From contig JBBILR010000008.1 in the NCBI GenBank assembly GCA_037444825.1, forward strand, positions 1 to 64,000: a stretch of DNA of 64,000 bases, given 5' to 3'. Source of the DNA: JBFLVU01 sp037444825 (GTDB lineage Bacteria > Acidobacteriota > UBA4820 > DSQY01). This document shows, one piece after another, positions 24,322-33,130 of this stretch; positions within the stretch are counted from its first letter, which is position 1; the number at the start of each line of letters is the position of its first letter. A program made the position numbers and the translations under genes. The notes under the pieces are model-generated. The model was not told the origin of the DNA. It did no database searches and saw only the letters and a program-made list of their open reading frames with translations.

Positions 24322-24927
24322 ATGGCCAGGCCCAAACTGGGAGACCTTCTCTTGGAGGCCAACCTCATCGACGAGGTGCAGCTCCAGATCGCCCTCGAGG
24401 AGCAGAAGCAGCGGGGCACCCGCTTCGGCTCCACCCTCATCGCCCTGCACTTCATCGACGAAAACGTGCTGACGGCCTTCCTCTCCCGCCAGCTCAACAT
24501 GCCCTGCGTCTCCTTCGCCAACCTGGAGATCCCGCCGTCCGTCCTGGCCAAAATCCCCCGCGGCCTCGCCTTCCGCCACCACGCCCTCCCGGTGAAGGCC
24601 GACGGGAACCGCCTCTTCGTCGCCCTGGCGGACCCCATGGACCTGGACACGCTGGAGGCGCTGGAGAAGGTCTCCGGCATGTCGGTGGTGCCCATGGTGG
24701 CTCCCCAGTCGAGCCTGGAGGAGGCCCTTCACCGCTTCTACCCCGAGCCCGCCCAGGGGGGGGCGGCCCTTCCGGGGACGGAGCCGGTGCTCTTTCCCGA
24801 GCTCATCCGCGAGATCGAGGAGATGGAGGTCTTCGGGCGGCAGTTTCAGGAGATCCGGGACCGGCTGGACCGGATCGAGGCCTCCCTGGCGGAGATCCGG
24901 GCCCTCCTCACGCGCCGGGATTCCTGA
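24322..24927 (+). CDS. MshEN-domain (GspE N-terminal) protein
   Basis: A 201-residue soluble protein. Residues 1-60 match one MshEN/T2SSE-N module (KLGDLLLEANLIDEVQLQIA, then FGSTLIALHFIDENVL), the domain that in the MshE pilus ATPase binds cyclic-di-GMP. About 75-135 is a second subdomain of the same GspE-N type (ALPVKADGNRLFVALADP; LEKVSGMSVVPMVAPQ). The rest is a short coiled coil (EIRDRLDRIEASLAEIRALL). No ATPase domain follows, so it is a stand-alone adaptor or receptor. It has GGAGG before the ATG. It is divergent from ispH and upstream of typA. Confidence 0.8.
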   Translation: MARPKLGDLLLEANLIDEVQLQIALEEQKQRGTRFGSTLIALHFIDENVLTAFLSRQLNMPCVSFANLEIPPSVLAKIPRGLAFRHHALPVKADGNRLFVALADPMDLDTLEALEKVSGMSVVPMVAPQSSLEEALHRFYPEPAQGGAALPGTEPVLFPELIREIEEMEVFGRQFQEIRDRLDRIEASLAEIRALLTRRDS

Positions 24928-24975
24928 GCCCCCGCCCCGGGCGAAGAAGACCCGCCGGGATCCGAGCCTTCCGCC

Positions 24976-25004
24976 TTGAACTCGCGGGCGGCGTGCGCTA
25001 GAAT
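24976..25004 (+). promoter_or_regulatory. Promoter of typA
   Basis: TTGAAC (24976-24981) and TAGAAT (24999-25004) are separated by 17 bases. The predicted start near 25011 leaves a leader of about 95 bases containing the hairpin CCGGGCC-TTC-GGCCCGG (25038-25054). Confidence 0.7.
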
Positions 25005-25037
25005 CTCCCCTCCTCCACCGGAGGTGGGCCACACCCT

Positions 25038-25054
25038 CCGGGCCTTCGGCCCGG
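25038..25054 (+). repeat. Hairpin in the typA leader
   Basis: A perfect 7-bp stem CCGGGCC/GGCCCGG encloses TTC. It lies in the predicted 5' untranslated region, about 50 bases before the start codon. It could tune translation of this cold- and stress-related GTPase, but no T-run follows, so it is not a terminator. Confidence 0.5.
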
Positions 25055-25106
25055 CCCCCCCAACCGACGAGGACAGGCCCCGCCCTTTCGGGTCCGGGAG
25101 GTTCGC

Positions 25107-26918
25107 GTGCTCCGGGAAGACATCCGCAACGTCGCCATCATCGCCCACGTGGACCACGGCAAGACCACGCTGGTGGACGCCATGCTCTGGCAGTCCGGCA
25201 TCTTCCGGAAGGGCCAGGAGGTCATGGAGCGGGTCCTGGACAGCAACGACCTGGAGCGGGAGAAGGGCATCACCATCCTGGCCAAGAACACCTCCGTGAC
25301 CTTCCGGGGCGTCAAGATCAACATCGTGGACACCCCCGGCCACGCCGACTTCGGCGGGGAGGTGGAGCGGGCCCTCACCATGGTGGACGGCGTGCTCCTT
25401 CTGGTGGACGCGGCGGAGGGGCCCCTCCCCCAGAGCCGCTTCGTCCTCCGGAAGGCGCTGGAGCGAAGCCTGCCCGCCGTGGTGGTGATCAACAAGATCG
25501 ACCGGAGCGACGCCCGTCCCGAGGAGGTCCTGAACGAGATCTACGACCTCTTCATCGACCTCGACGCCACCGAGGACCAGATCGGCTTCCCGGTGGTCTA
25601 CACCGACGCCCGGAAGGGCACCGCCACCCGGGACCTGAAGAAGCCGGGCCGGGACCTCCTGCCCCTCTTCGAGGCGATTCTCGACACCGTCCCCGCCCCC
25701 GAGGACCAATCCTCGGAAGCGCTCCAGGCCTGGATCACCAACGTGGACTACAACGACTACGTGGGCCGGCTGGGGCTCTGCCGCGTGGTGAAGGGCATCC
25801 TTCGGACGGGGAGGGACCTCTGCCTCCATCAGGAAGGCAAGGTGCGGAAGGGCCGCATCACCGCCCTCTACACCTTCTCGGGCCTCGAGCGGGTGGAGAC
25901 GGAGGAGGTGCGGTCGGGGGACCTCTGCGCCGTGGCGGGCTTTCCCGAGGCGGGCATCGGCGACACCCTCTGCGAGCCGGAGGCGCCGGCGGTCCTCCCC
26001 CGCATCCGGGTGGACGAACCCACCCTCTCCATGGTCTTCTCCGCCAACCAGTCCCCCTTCGCGGGCAAGGAGGGCCGGTTCGTCACCGCCCGCCAGATCC
26101 GCAACCGCCTGGAGAAGGAGGCCCTTCGGAACGTGAGCCTGCGGGTGGTCTTTCCCGAGACCGGCGACCAGTTCGAGGTGATGGGGCGGGGGGAGCTCCA
26201 GCTGGCCATCCTCATCGAGACCATGCGGCGGGAGGGCTTCGAGCTGGCGGTGGGCCGCCCCCGGATCCTCACCCGGCGGGAACCGGACGGGCGGATTCTG
26301 GAGCCCATGGAGATCGTCCAGGTGGACTGCCCCGAGGCCTTCCTCGGCGCGGTGACCCAGCTCCTGGGAAGCCGCCGGGGCCGGATGCTCAAGATGGTGA
26401 ACCACGGCTCGGGGCGGGCCCGCATGGACTGGCGCATGCCCAGCCGGGGCCTCATCGGGCTGAGGACCCAGTTTCTCACCGAGACGCGGGGGCTGGGGAT
26501 CCTCAACCACCTCTTCGACGGCTACGACGCCTGGCAGGGGCCCATCCCCGGCCGGATGACCGGAGCCCTGGTGGCCGACCGGCCGGGAAGGGCCACCGCC
26601 TACGCCATCGAGCACCTGGAGAGCCGGGGCACCTTCTTCATCGCGCCGGGAACCCCCGTCTACGAGGGGATGATCGTGGGGGAGAACAACCGGGAGAAGG
26701 ACCTGGACGTCAACGTGGTCAAGGAGAAGCACCTGACCAACATGCGGGCCTCCACCGCCGACGACGCGGCCCGCCTGGTTCCTCCCCGAATCCTCAACCT
26801 GGAGCAGTGCCTGGAGTTCCTGGCCGACGACGAACTCCTGGAGGTGACCCCCCAGTCCCTCCGGCTCCGCAAGAAGGTCCTCAAGCAGGGCGACCGCTAC
26901 CGGGAGCGCCCCCGCTGA
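25107..26918 (+). CDS. typA: Translational GTPase TypA/BipA
   Basis: A 603-residue ribosome-associated GTPase of the EF-G group, needed for 50S assembly and growth in cold or stress. G1 is AHVDHGKTTL, the switch region EREKGITILAKNTSV, G3 DTPGHADFGGEVERAL, G4 INKIDR. Domains II, III, V and the BipA-specific C-terminal domain follow in usual order (GRGELQLAILIETMRREGFE; RMDWRMPSRGLIGLRTQFL). The start is a GTG at 25107 with GGGAGG six bases upstream. The gene converges with the HD-GYP gene with only nine bases between. Confidence 0.97.
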   Translation: MLREDIRNVAIIAHVDHGKTTLVDAMLWQSGIFRKGQEVMERVLDSNDLEREKGITILAKNTSVTFRGVKINIVDTPGHADFGGEVERALTMVDGVLLLVDAAEGPLPQSRFVLRKALERSLPAVVVINKIDRSDARPEEVLNEIYDLFIDLDATEDQIGFPVVYTDARKGTATRDLKKPGRDLLPLFEAILDTVPAPEDQSSEALQAWITNVDYNDYVGRLGLCRVVKGILRTGRDLCLHQEGKVRKGRITALYTFSGLERVETEEVRSGDLCAVAGFPEAGIGDTLCEPEAPAVLPRIRVDEPTLSMVFSANQSPFAGKEGRFVTARQIRNRLEKEALRNVSLRVVFPETGDQFEVMGRGELQLAILIETMRREGFELAVGRPRILTRREPDGRILEPMEIVQVDCPEAFLGAVTQLLGSRRGRMLKMVNHGSGRARMDWRMPSRGLIGLRTQFLTETRGLGILNHLFDGYDAWQGPIPGRMTGALVADRPGRATAYAIEHLESRGTFFIAPGTPVYEGMIVGENNREKDLDVNVVKEKHLTNMRASTADDAARLVPPRILNLEQCLEFLADDELLEVTPQSLRLRKKVLKQGDRYRERPR

Positions 26919-26927
26919 GGCCCTGCC

Positions 26928-29900
26928 TCACCCCTCGCGATCCAGAAGGTCCAGAAAGGCCGCCACCACCGCGGGGTCGAAGCGGCGTCCCGCCTCCTCC
27001 TTCAGGTAGTCCCGGACCTTCTCCGGCGGCCAGGCCGCCCGGTAGGGCCGGTCGGAGGAGAGGGCGTCGTAGGAGTCCACCACCGAAAAGATCCGAGCCG
27101 CCAGCGGAATGGCGTCTCCCTGGAGGCCCCGGGGGTAGCCCTTCCCGTCCCACCGCTCGTGGTGGCAGGTGGGGATGTCCAGCGCCGGCCTCAGGAACTC
27201 GATGGGGGAGAGGAGGTCGGCGGCGTACCCCGTGTGGCGCTTCATGACGGCCCACTCCTCCTCGGTGAGGGGGCCCGGCTTGAGCAGGATGGCGTCGGGG
27301 ATCCCCATCTTGCCGATGTCGTGGAGGAGCGCCCCCCGCCGGATGTGGGCCAGCTCCGTTTCGGGAAGGGAGAAGGCCCGGGCCAGCCGGACGGTGAGTT
27401 CCGCCACCCGCAACGTGTGGCCCTGGGTCTCCCGGTCCCTCAGTTCCAGAGCCCTGGACCACCCCTCCAGCGTGGTCTCGTAGGCGGAGGCCAGTTCCAG
27501 GTTGGTCTTCTGGAGGTTTTCGAAGAGCCCCACGTTGTCCACGGCGATGGCCGCCTGCCCGGCCAGCGTGTCCAGAAAGTCCAGCCATTCGGCGTCGGGG
27601 TTCAGGTAAGAACGGTGGAAGACCTCCAGGACCCCCTTGACCTGACCTCGGGAGAGGAGGGGAACGGCGAAGTACGCCCGGAAGTCCTCCGAGAGGAAGA
27701 GGGGCGAGCGGGCGAACTCCTCGGGGGAGTGCTTGAGGTCCTCCACCCGAACCCGGCGCCGGCTCAGTGCGGCCTTTCCCGCGAAGCACTGCCCCAGGTG
27801 CAGGCGGGTGTGCCGCAGGGCGTCGGTCCGAAAGCCCCGGGAGGCGGCGAATTCCAGCGTCTGGTCCACGGGGTCCAGGAGGAGGATGGCGGCGGCGTCC
27901 ACTTCCAGCCGGGAAACGGCCTGCTCCAGGAAGGTCGCGAGGACGGTCTTCAGGTCCAGGCTCGCCGAGATGGCGGCGTCGATGGTCCGCAGGGCCGAGA
28001 GGCGCTCCACCTGGCGCCGGACCCTCAGCTCCGTCCGCTTCCGCTCGGTGATGTCCCTCACGGCCGTTACCCGCACCGAACGGCCGGCGAAGGGCAGGGG
28101 CCGGGCCCGCACCTCCACGGGGAACTCCGAACCGTCCCTCCTCAGGAAGAGGAACTCGACGGGCTCCTCGGAAAAGGTCTCCAGGTACGCCGCCGCCCGT
28201 TCCCGGTGGGCGGGGGCCACGAAGTCCAGCACCGGCCTTCCCAGGATTTCCGGCAAGGTGTAGCCGGTCATTTGGGCCAGGCGGGGGTTGGCGTCCAGGA
28301 CCCTCCCCCGGTCGCTGATGCACACCCCTTCGAAGGCCGCCTCGGCGAGGCGCCGGAAGCGCTCCTCGCTCTCCCGGACGGCCTCCTGGGAGCGGAGCCG
28401 CTCCAGGGCCGTGGCGAGAAAGCCCGCCAGCGTGGAAAGGGTCTCCAAGTCGTGTTCCGAGAAGCGGTTCTCCCTGGCGCTCTCCACGTTCACCACGCCG
28501 AGGATCCGCCCGCCGGCCTTGAGCGGCACGCAGAGCTCCGAACGGACGGCGGGGTCCAGGGCGATGTAGTCGGGCTCCTTCCTCACGTCGGGAACCAACA
28601 GGGGCTTGCCGCTGACCGCCACACGCCCGGTGATGCCCTTCCCCAGGGGAACCGCGTCGAAGCCGGGGCTTCGGTCCTTGCGGGAGTAGGAGTCGGAGAG
28701 GACCAGCACGCCGCGGGCGGCGTCGAGGAGGAGGACCCCGCAGTTGTCGGGGTAGAGCTCCTCCTGGACCACCGCCGTGAAGCCCTCGAGGAGAGCGCGT
28801 TCGTCGGAGGCCTCCACCGCCAGGGAGGCGACGCGGCTGAGGGCCTTGAGTTCCCGCACCTGTCGCTGGAGGGCCTTCTCCGCCCGAACCCGTTCGGTCA
28901 CCTCCCGGGTGGTGAAGACGATGCCACCGATGGCGGGGTTGTGCAGCTGGTTGTTGGCCACGGCCTCCAGGTAGACGTAGTGGCCGTCGGCGTGGCGCAT
29001 GCGGAAGACGAAGGGCTTTTCCGGGACGCGGCCCTCCAGCATCTGAGCCACCATCTTGCGGGCCTGGGCCTCGTCATGGGGGTGGACTTTGTCGAAGTGG
29101 CTGCCCCCCAGGAGGCCGCCGGGGCCGTAGCCCAGAATCCGGCCGACGGAGGGGCTCTCGTAGAGCACCGTCCAGTCCGGGCCGTGGACGGTGATCAGGT
29201 CGTGGCTCTGCTGGACCAGGTCCCGGAAGCGCTGCTCGCTGGCCTGGAGGGCCTCCTCGGCCTTGCGCCGCTGGGCCACCTCCCAGGCGAGGTCGTCCAC
29301 CGTGCGCCGGAGGTCCGCCGTCCGGGACTGGACCCGCTCCTCCAGCGCCGCCCGTTCCTCTTCCAGGGCCTCCGTGAGCCGCCGGATCTCCCAGAGGCCG
29401 GCCATCTGCCGCACGAAGCCCAGGGCCACCATCAACAGCAGGGCGCCGAAGGCCGGCAGGGGGAAGGCGCCGCCGGAGGCGGCGAAGAGGGCCAAAAGGG
29501 CGAGGAAGAGGGCGCCGTGGGCCAGGATCACCGAGGTCCGGAGAAGGGCCGGATCCTCGGGGGCTTCGGCCCCCTCCTCGAGGGCCTGCGGCGGGGGAGC
29601 GGAAAAGAGGACGGCGGAAAAACCGGCGAGGGCGTGGCTGGCCATGTAGCCGAAACTCACGAAGTCCGCGTAGGTCTTGACGCCGGCCAAGAGGAAGATG
29701 GAGTAGAAGAAGTCCGTCACGATGAGGGTTCCCGCCGAGAGGGCCAGGAGGCGGAAGGAGGTCCGTTGGGAATCGCCCCCCCGCCGGAACAGCAGGCGCA
29801 GGACCGCCCAGAGGAGGATGAGGTCCCCCGCGGGGTAGGCGACGGCCAGGAAGGCGGCCGCGGCGGAAGTTCCCGGCAAGAAGGCCCGGGGCTCCACCAC

Positions 29901-30380
29901 GAAGGTCCAGAGGGCCAGCGCCCCGGCCAGAGCCACCACCCCGAGGTCCAGAAAGAGCCGAAGGCGCTCCCCCCGCCCCAAAGGGCGTTGGGGCAGGCGG
30001 AGGACCCCCGCCAGGAAGAGGGGGTAGAAGGCCAGGTACAGGCCGTTCAGGAGGACGGAAGCCCCCCCTCCCGCCACCAACGGCACGCGGAAGAGGGAGG
30101 CCATGAGGTCCCCCAGCCCGTAGGCCAGAAAGGCCAACGCCAACAGAACCCAGGGGTTTCGCCAGCGGGGGTCCGGCTGGCGGAAGGCGGTCCAGAGAAC
30201 GGCGGCCGAGAGGGCCAGGGAGAGGACCGTCTCCAACAGGCCCGCCTGGGTCTCCCAGGCCCCGGGGCCGGAGCCGGAGAACTTCAGGGCGGGAAAGAGG
30301 GCGAAGACGGCCAGGCAGAAGGCGGCCCACAGGAACGCCGGACGCTTCTCCCTCCACCGGGGTGCCTCGGCAGGCGCCAT
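26928..30380 (-). CDS. HD-GYP sensor phosphodiesterase with PAS and GAF domains
   Basis: A 1150-residue signalling protein. The N-terminal third has about ten hydrophobic helices (to ~340), likely a membrane sensor. A coiled coil (EEERAALEERVQSRTADLRR) leads to PAS, GAF, PAS and GAF domains in turn (about 375-940). The C-terminal HD-GYP domain is complete: HDIGKMGIPDAILLKPGPLT, HHERWDGKGYPRGLQGDAI, and AARIFSVVDSYDALSSDRPYR. HD-GYP enzymes hydrolyse cyclic-di-GMP. I chose the ATG at 30380, with GGTGGAGG upstream, over a TTG 90 bases earlier. It is divergent from the DUF169 gene and close to an MshEN protein, a cyclic-di-GMP receptor type. Confidence 0.92.
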   Translation of the reverse strand: MAPAEAPRWREKRPAFLWAAFCLAVFALFPALKFSGSGPGAWETQAGLLETVLSLALSAAVLWTAFRQPDPRWRNPWVLLALAFLAYGLGDLMASLFRVPLVAGGGASVLLNGLYLAFYPLFLAGVLRLPQRPLGRGERLRLFLDLGVVALAGALALWTFVVEPRAFLPGTSAAAAFLAVAYPAGDLILLWAVLRLLFRRGGDSQRTSFRLLALSAGTLIVTDFFYSIFLLAGVKTYADFVSFGYMASHALAGFSAVLFSAPPPQALEEGAEAPEDPALLRTSVILAHGALFLALLALFAASGGAFPLPAFGALLLMVALGFVRQMAGLWEIRRLTEALEEERAALEERVQSRTADLRRTVDDLAWEVAQRRKAEEALQASEQRFRDLVQQSHDLITVHGPDWTVLYESPSVGRILGYGPGGLLGGSHFDKVHPHDEAQARKMVAQMLEGRVPEKPFVFRMRHADGHYVYLEAVANNQLHNPAIGGIVFTTREVTERVRAEKALQRQVRELKALSRVASLAVEASDERALLEGFTAVVQEELYPDNCGVLLLDAARGVLVLSDSYSRKDRSPGFDAVPLGKGITGRVAVSGKPLLVPDVRKEPDYIALDPAVRSELCVPLKAGGRILGVVNVESARENRFSEHDLETLSTLAGFLATALERLRSQEAVRESEERFRRLAEAAFEGVCISDRGRVLDANPRLAQMTGYTLPEILGRPVLDFVAPAHRERAAAYLETFSEEPVEFLFLRRDGSEFPVEVRARPLPFAGRSVRVTAVRDITERKRTELRVRRQVERLSALRTIDAAISASLDLKTVLATFLEQAVSRLEVDAAAILLLDPVDQTLEFAASRGFRTDALRHTRLHLGQCFAGKAALSRRRVRVEDLKHSPEEFARSPLFLSEDFRAYFAVPLLSRGQVKGVLEVFHRSYLNPDAEWLDFLDTLAGQAAIAVDNVGLFENLQKTNLELASAYETTLEGWSRALELRDRETQGHTLRVAELTVRLARAFSLPETELAHIRRGALLHDIGKMGIPDAILLKPGPLTEEEWAVMKRHTGYAADLLSPIEFLRPALDIPTCHHERWDGKGYPRGLQGDAIPLAARIFSVVDSYDALSSDRPYRAAWPPEKVRDYLKEEAGRRFDPAVVAAFLDLLDREG

Positions 30381-30553
30381 GGCCGCCACCTCCACCCTTC
30401 CCGAGAGGAACCGCCCCATTCGCCGCCGGGACCCTCCCGCCCCGGCCGCTTCCTGTGGGGTACTGTACAACGTTTTTCAGGGGTATGAAATTGCGGCCGC
30501 CCCGGCGCCCACCCTTTCCGGTGTACACTTTCCCTTCGCACCCGGAGGAGACC

Positions 30554-31294
30554 ATGGAGAGCCGAATCGCCCGCGCCCTCGGTTCATCCTGCGAGCCGGT
30601 GGCCGTCTTCTTCGCCTCCCGCCGCCCCCCCGGCGCGGCCCGCTTCAAGGAGGGCCGCTGGGGGTGCGTGGTGGAGATGCTGGCCTTCGCCGCCCGCGGG
30701 TATTCGGCGGTCTTCGACGAGAAGACCGTCGGGTGCCGGGGGGGCATCCGGGGGCTCTGCCTCGGGGAGGGCTACGAGGACCCGGCCTCCCTGGCCCGGT
30801 TCCTCTCCACGGGGGGCGGCCGGGGGGCGGAGGGCGGCCTTCGGTTCCTCAAGACCCCGGCCCTGGCCCGGCGGTTCCTCGAACACCTGCCTGTCCGGCG
30901 CCCTTCCCGGCCCTTCGTGGTCTTCAAGGCCCTCTCCCGCGTGGACGGGCGGAGGGAGAGGCCGGAGGTGGTGGTCTTTCTCGCCACCGCCGACGAGGTG
31001 GCGGCCCTGGTGACCCTGGCCCACTACGACCGGCCGGGGGAGGAGGCGGTGGCCGTTCCCTTCGCCTCGGCCTGCCAGGCCGTCTTCCTCCTCCCCCTTC
31101 TGGAGGGGGAGCGGGAAAAGCCCCGGGCGGTCCTCGGAGGCATGGACCTCAGCGCCCGGGTGCACCTGGACCCGGGCGTCCTCACCTTCGCCGTGCCCTA
31201 CGTCCTCTTCCGCCGGATGGAGCGGAACGTCGCCGGCAGTTTCCTGGAAGCGCCGGTCTGGACCCGGCTCCGCGGCCGCAAGAACGGGAGTTGA
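30554..31294 (+). CDS. DUF169 family protein
   Basis: A 246-residue protein of the DUF169 family, whose function is unknown and which is common in anaerobes and archaea. The usual N-terminal SSCEPVAVFFASRRPPGAARF and cysteines in GRWGCVVEML, TVGCRGG and ACQAV are present; these could bind a metal or cluster, but that is inference. AVPFASACQAVFLLPLLEGE is a conserved late motif. GGAGGAG precedes the ATG at 30554. It ends three bases before the symporter start, so the two are one transcript. Confidence 0.82.
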   Translation: MESRIARALGSSCEPVAVFFASRRPPGAARFKEGRWGCVVEMLAFAARGYSAVFDEKTVGCRGGIRGLCLGEGYEDPASLARFLSTGGGRGAEGGLRFLKTPALARRFLEHLPVRRPSRPFVVFKALSRVDGRRERPEVVVFLATADEVAALVTLAHYDRPGEEAVAVPFASACQAVFLLPLLEGEREKPRAVLGGMDLSARVHLDPGVLTFAVPYVLFRRMERNVAGSFLEAPVWTRLRGRKNGS

Positions 31295-31297
31295 GCC

Positions 31298-33055
31298 ATG
31301 GCTTTGTTGGAAGCGCTGGTCGGCGGTCTCAAAGCCCTCCTCCTCGCCCTGAACGACCTCATCTGGAACTGGCCCCAGGCCTTTCCCACGCTGGTGGCCC
31401 TCCTCCTGGGGACGGGCGTCGTCACGACGGTGAGGCTCAAGTTCGTGCAGATCCGCCGCTTCGGCCACGGCGTCCGGGTGCTGAGGGGGGACTTCGACGA
31501 CCCCCGGAACCGCGGGGAGCTCACCCACTTCCAGGCGCTCTCCACGGCGCTCTCGGCCACCGTGGGCATCGGCAACATCGCCGGCGTGGCCACGGCCATC
31601 CACTACGGCGGTCCCGGCGCCATGTTCTGGATGTGGGTCACCGCCGTCCTCGGCATGGCGCTGAAGTACACCGAAGTCACCCTCGCGCAGCGGTACCGCG
31701 TGGTGACGCCGTCGGGGGACGTGGCCGGCGGGCCCATGTACTCCATCGAGCGGGGCCTCGGCCCGAAGTGGAAGCCCCTGGCCGTGGCCTTCGCCGCCTT
31801 CACGGTCGTCTCCTCCTTCGGCTCCGGAAACGCCGTCCAGGCCTTCACCGTGGCCGACCAGTTCCGGCAGGACCTCCACGTTCCCACCTGGGCCACCGGG
31901 CTCCTCTGCGCCGGCCTGGTGGCGGCGGTGATCCTGGGCGGCATCCGGCGCATCGGCGCGGTCACGCAGGTCCTCTCCCCGCTGATGTGCGGCCTGTACG
32001 TCGTGGGCGGCCTGCTGGTCCTCCTCCTCCACTGGAACCTCATCCTGCCCACCTTCGGCGAGATCCTGACCTCGGCCTTCCGCCCGGCGGCGGCGGTGGG
32101 AGGCTTTTCGGGGGCGGGCTTCGTCTTTCTCTTGACGTGGGGGGTGAAGCGGGGCCTCTTCTCCAACGAGTCCGGCCAGGGCTCGGCGCCCATCGCCCAT
32201 TCGGCGGCGAGGACCGACGAGCCGGTTCGGGAGGGGATGGTGGCGTTGTTGGAGCCCTTCATCGACACCCTGGTGGTCTGCTCCATGACGGGGCTCGTCG
32301 TCGTCATGTCGGGCCTCTGGCACGAGAAGCAGGAACAGACCCTGCCGCTCAACCGCCAGTCCAACCTCCGGGCGGTGGCCGGGGAGGTGCGGCTGGGTCC
32401 CAACGGCGTCCTCGCCTCCGGCGAGGCGGCGGCGGGAGTCTTCGCCGTGGAGGAGGGCCGGTTCCAGGGCTTCGCGGTGATCCGCAACCAGGGGACGGTG
32501 GAGGGGGCCCTTCTCCTCGCCGGCGGACGGGACTTCCTCGGTCCCTCCCCCCGGCCCTTCACCGGAACCATCGTCTTTTCCGGAGAGGCCCCGGGGGACC
32601 TGGTCTCGGCCGCCTTCACGTGGAAGGACGGGCGCCGGGAGGAGGCCGCGCGCCTGTGGCTCCGCGGGCGGGCCCTCCAGAACGGGTCCCCCCTCACCTC
32701 CTGGGCCTTCGAGCAGGGGCTCTCCCCCCTCTTTCCCGGGGGCCGCTTCCTCGTCACCCTCGGCGTGTTCCTCTTTGCCGTTTCCACGGCCATCTCCTGG
32801 TCCTACTACGGGGACCGGGCCGTCACCTACCTCTTCGGCGAACGGTGGATCCTCCCCTACCGGGCCGTCTTCTGCCTCGTCCACTTCCTCGGCGCCGTCT
32901 ACTCCCTGGAACTGGTCTGGACCTTCGGAGACACCGCCCTGGGCCTCATGAGCCTCCCCAACCTGCTGGCCATCCTCCTCCTCACCGGCCAGGTCCGGAC
33001 CATGACGGAGGCCTACGTGCGGGAGGGCAAGATGAACCCTCCCCGGCGAGCGTGA
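31298..33055 (+). CDS. Alanine/glycine:cation symporter (AGCS family), with insert
   Basis: A 585-residue inner-membrane amino-acid transporter that imports alanine or glycine with Na+ or H+. The AGCS signature is clear: LSTALSATVGIGNIAGVATAIHYGGPGAMFW (given here only as a region at about residues 80-110), GGPMYSIERGLG, and FSNESGQGSAPIAHSAARTD. The family is usually 440-500 residues. Here about 115 extra residues (about 345-460) lie between the helix ending VVVMSGLWHEK and the next conserved PLTSWAFEQGLSP. They are beta-rich and probably extracytoplasmic. The start at 31298 lies three bases after the DUF169 stop. Confidence 0.9.
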   Translation: MALLEALVGGLKALLLALNDLIWNWPQAFPTLVALLLGTGVVTTVRLKFVQIRRFGHGVRVLRGDFDDPRNRGELTHFQALSTALSATVGIGNIAGVATAIHYGGPGAMFWMWVTAVLGMALKYTEVTLAQRYRVVTPSGDVAGGPMYSIERGLGPKWKPLAVAFAAFTVVSSFGSGNAVQAFTVADQFRQDLHVPTWATGLLCAGLVAAVILGGIRRIGAVTQVLSPLMCGLYVVGGLLVLLLHWNLILPTFGEILTSAFRPAAAVGGFSGAGFVFLLTWGVKRGLFSNESGQGSAPIAHSAARTDEPVREGMVALLEPFIDTLVVCSMTGLVVVMSGLWHEKQEQTLPLNRQSNLRAVAGEVRLGPNGVLASGEAAAGVFAVEEGRFQGFAVIRNQGTVEGALLLAGGRDFLGPSPRPFTGTIVFSGEAPGDLVSAAFTWKDGRREEAARLWLRGRALQNGSPLTSWAFEQGLSPLFPGGRFLVTLGVFLFAVSTAISWSYYGDRAVTYLFGERWILPYRAVFCLVHFLGAVYSLELVWTFGDTALGLMSLPNLLAILLLTGQVRTMTEAYVREGKMNPPRRA

Positions 33056-33061
33056 AGGGCC

Positions 33062-33090
33062 AAAAGAAAGGGGCGGCGACGAGCCGCCCC
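33062..33090 (-). terminator. Intrinsic terminator of the dcw cluster
   Basis: On the minus strand, about 40 bases after the ftsZ stop, GGGGCGGC-TCGTC-GCCGCCCC (8-bp stem) is followed by TTTCTTTTGG. This is a convincing Rho-independent terminator ending the division operon. On the plus strand the A-rich side precedes the stem, so it probably acts in one direction only, after ftsZ. Confidence 0.75.
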
Positions 33091-33130
33091 GAGGCAGGGA
33101 GGGATGTCCGGATGAAACGCGAAACGAGGT

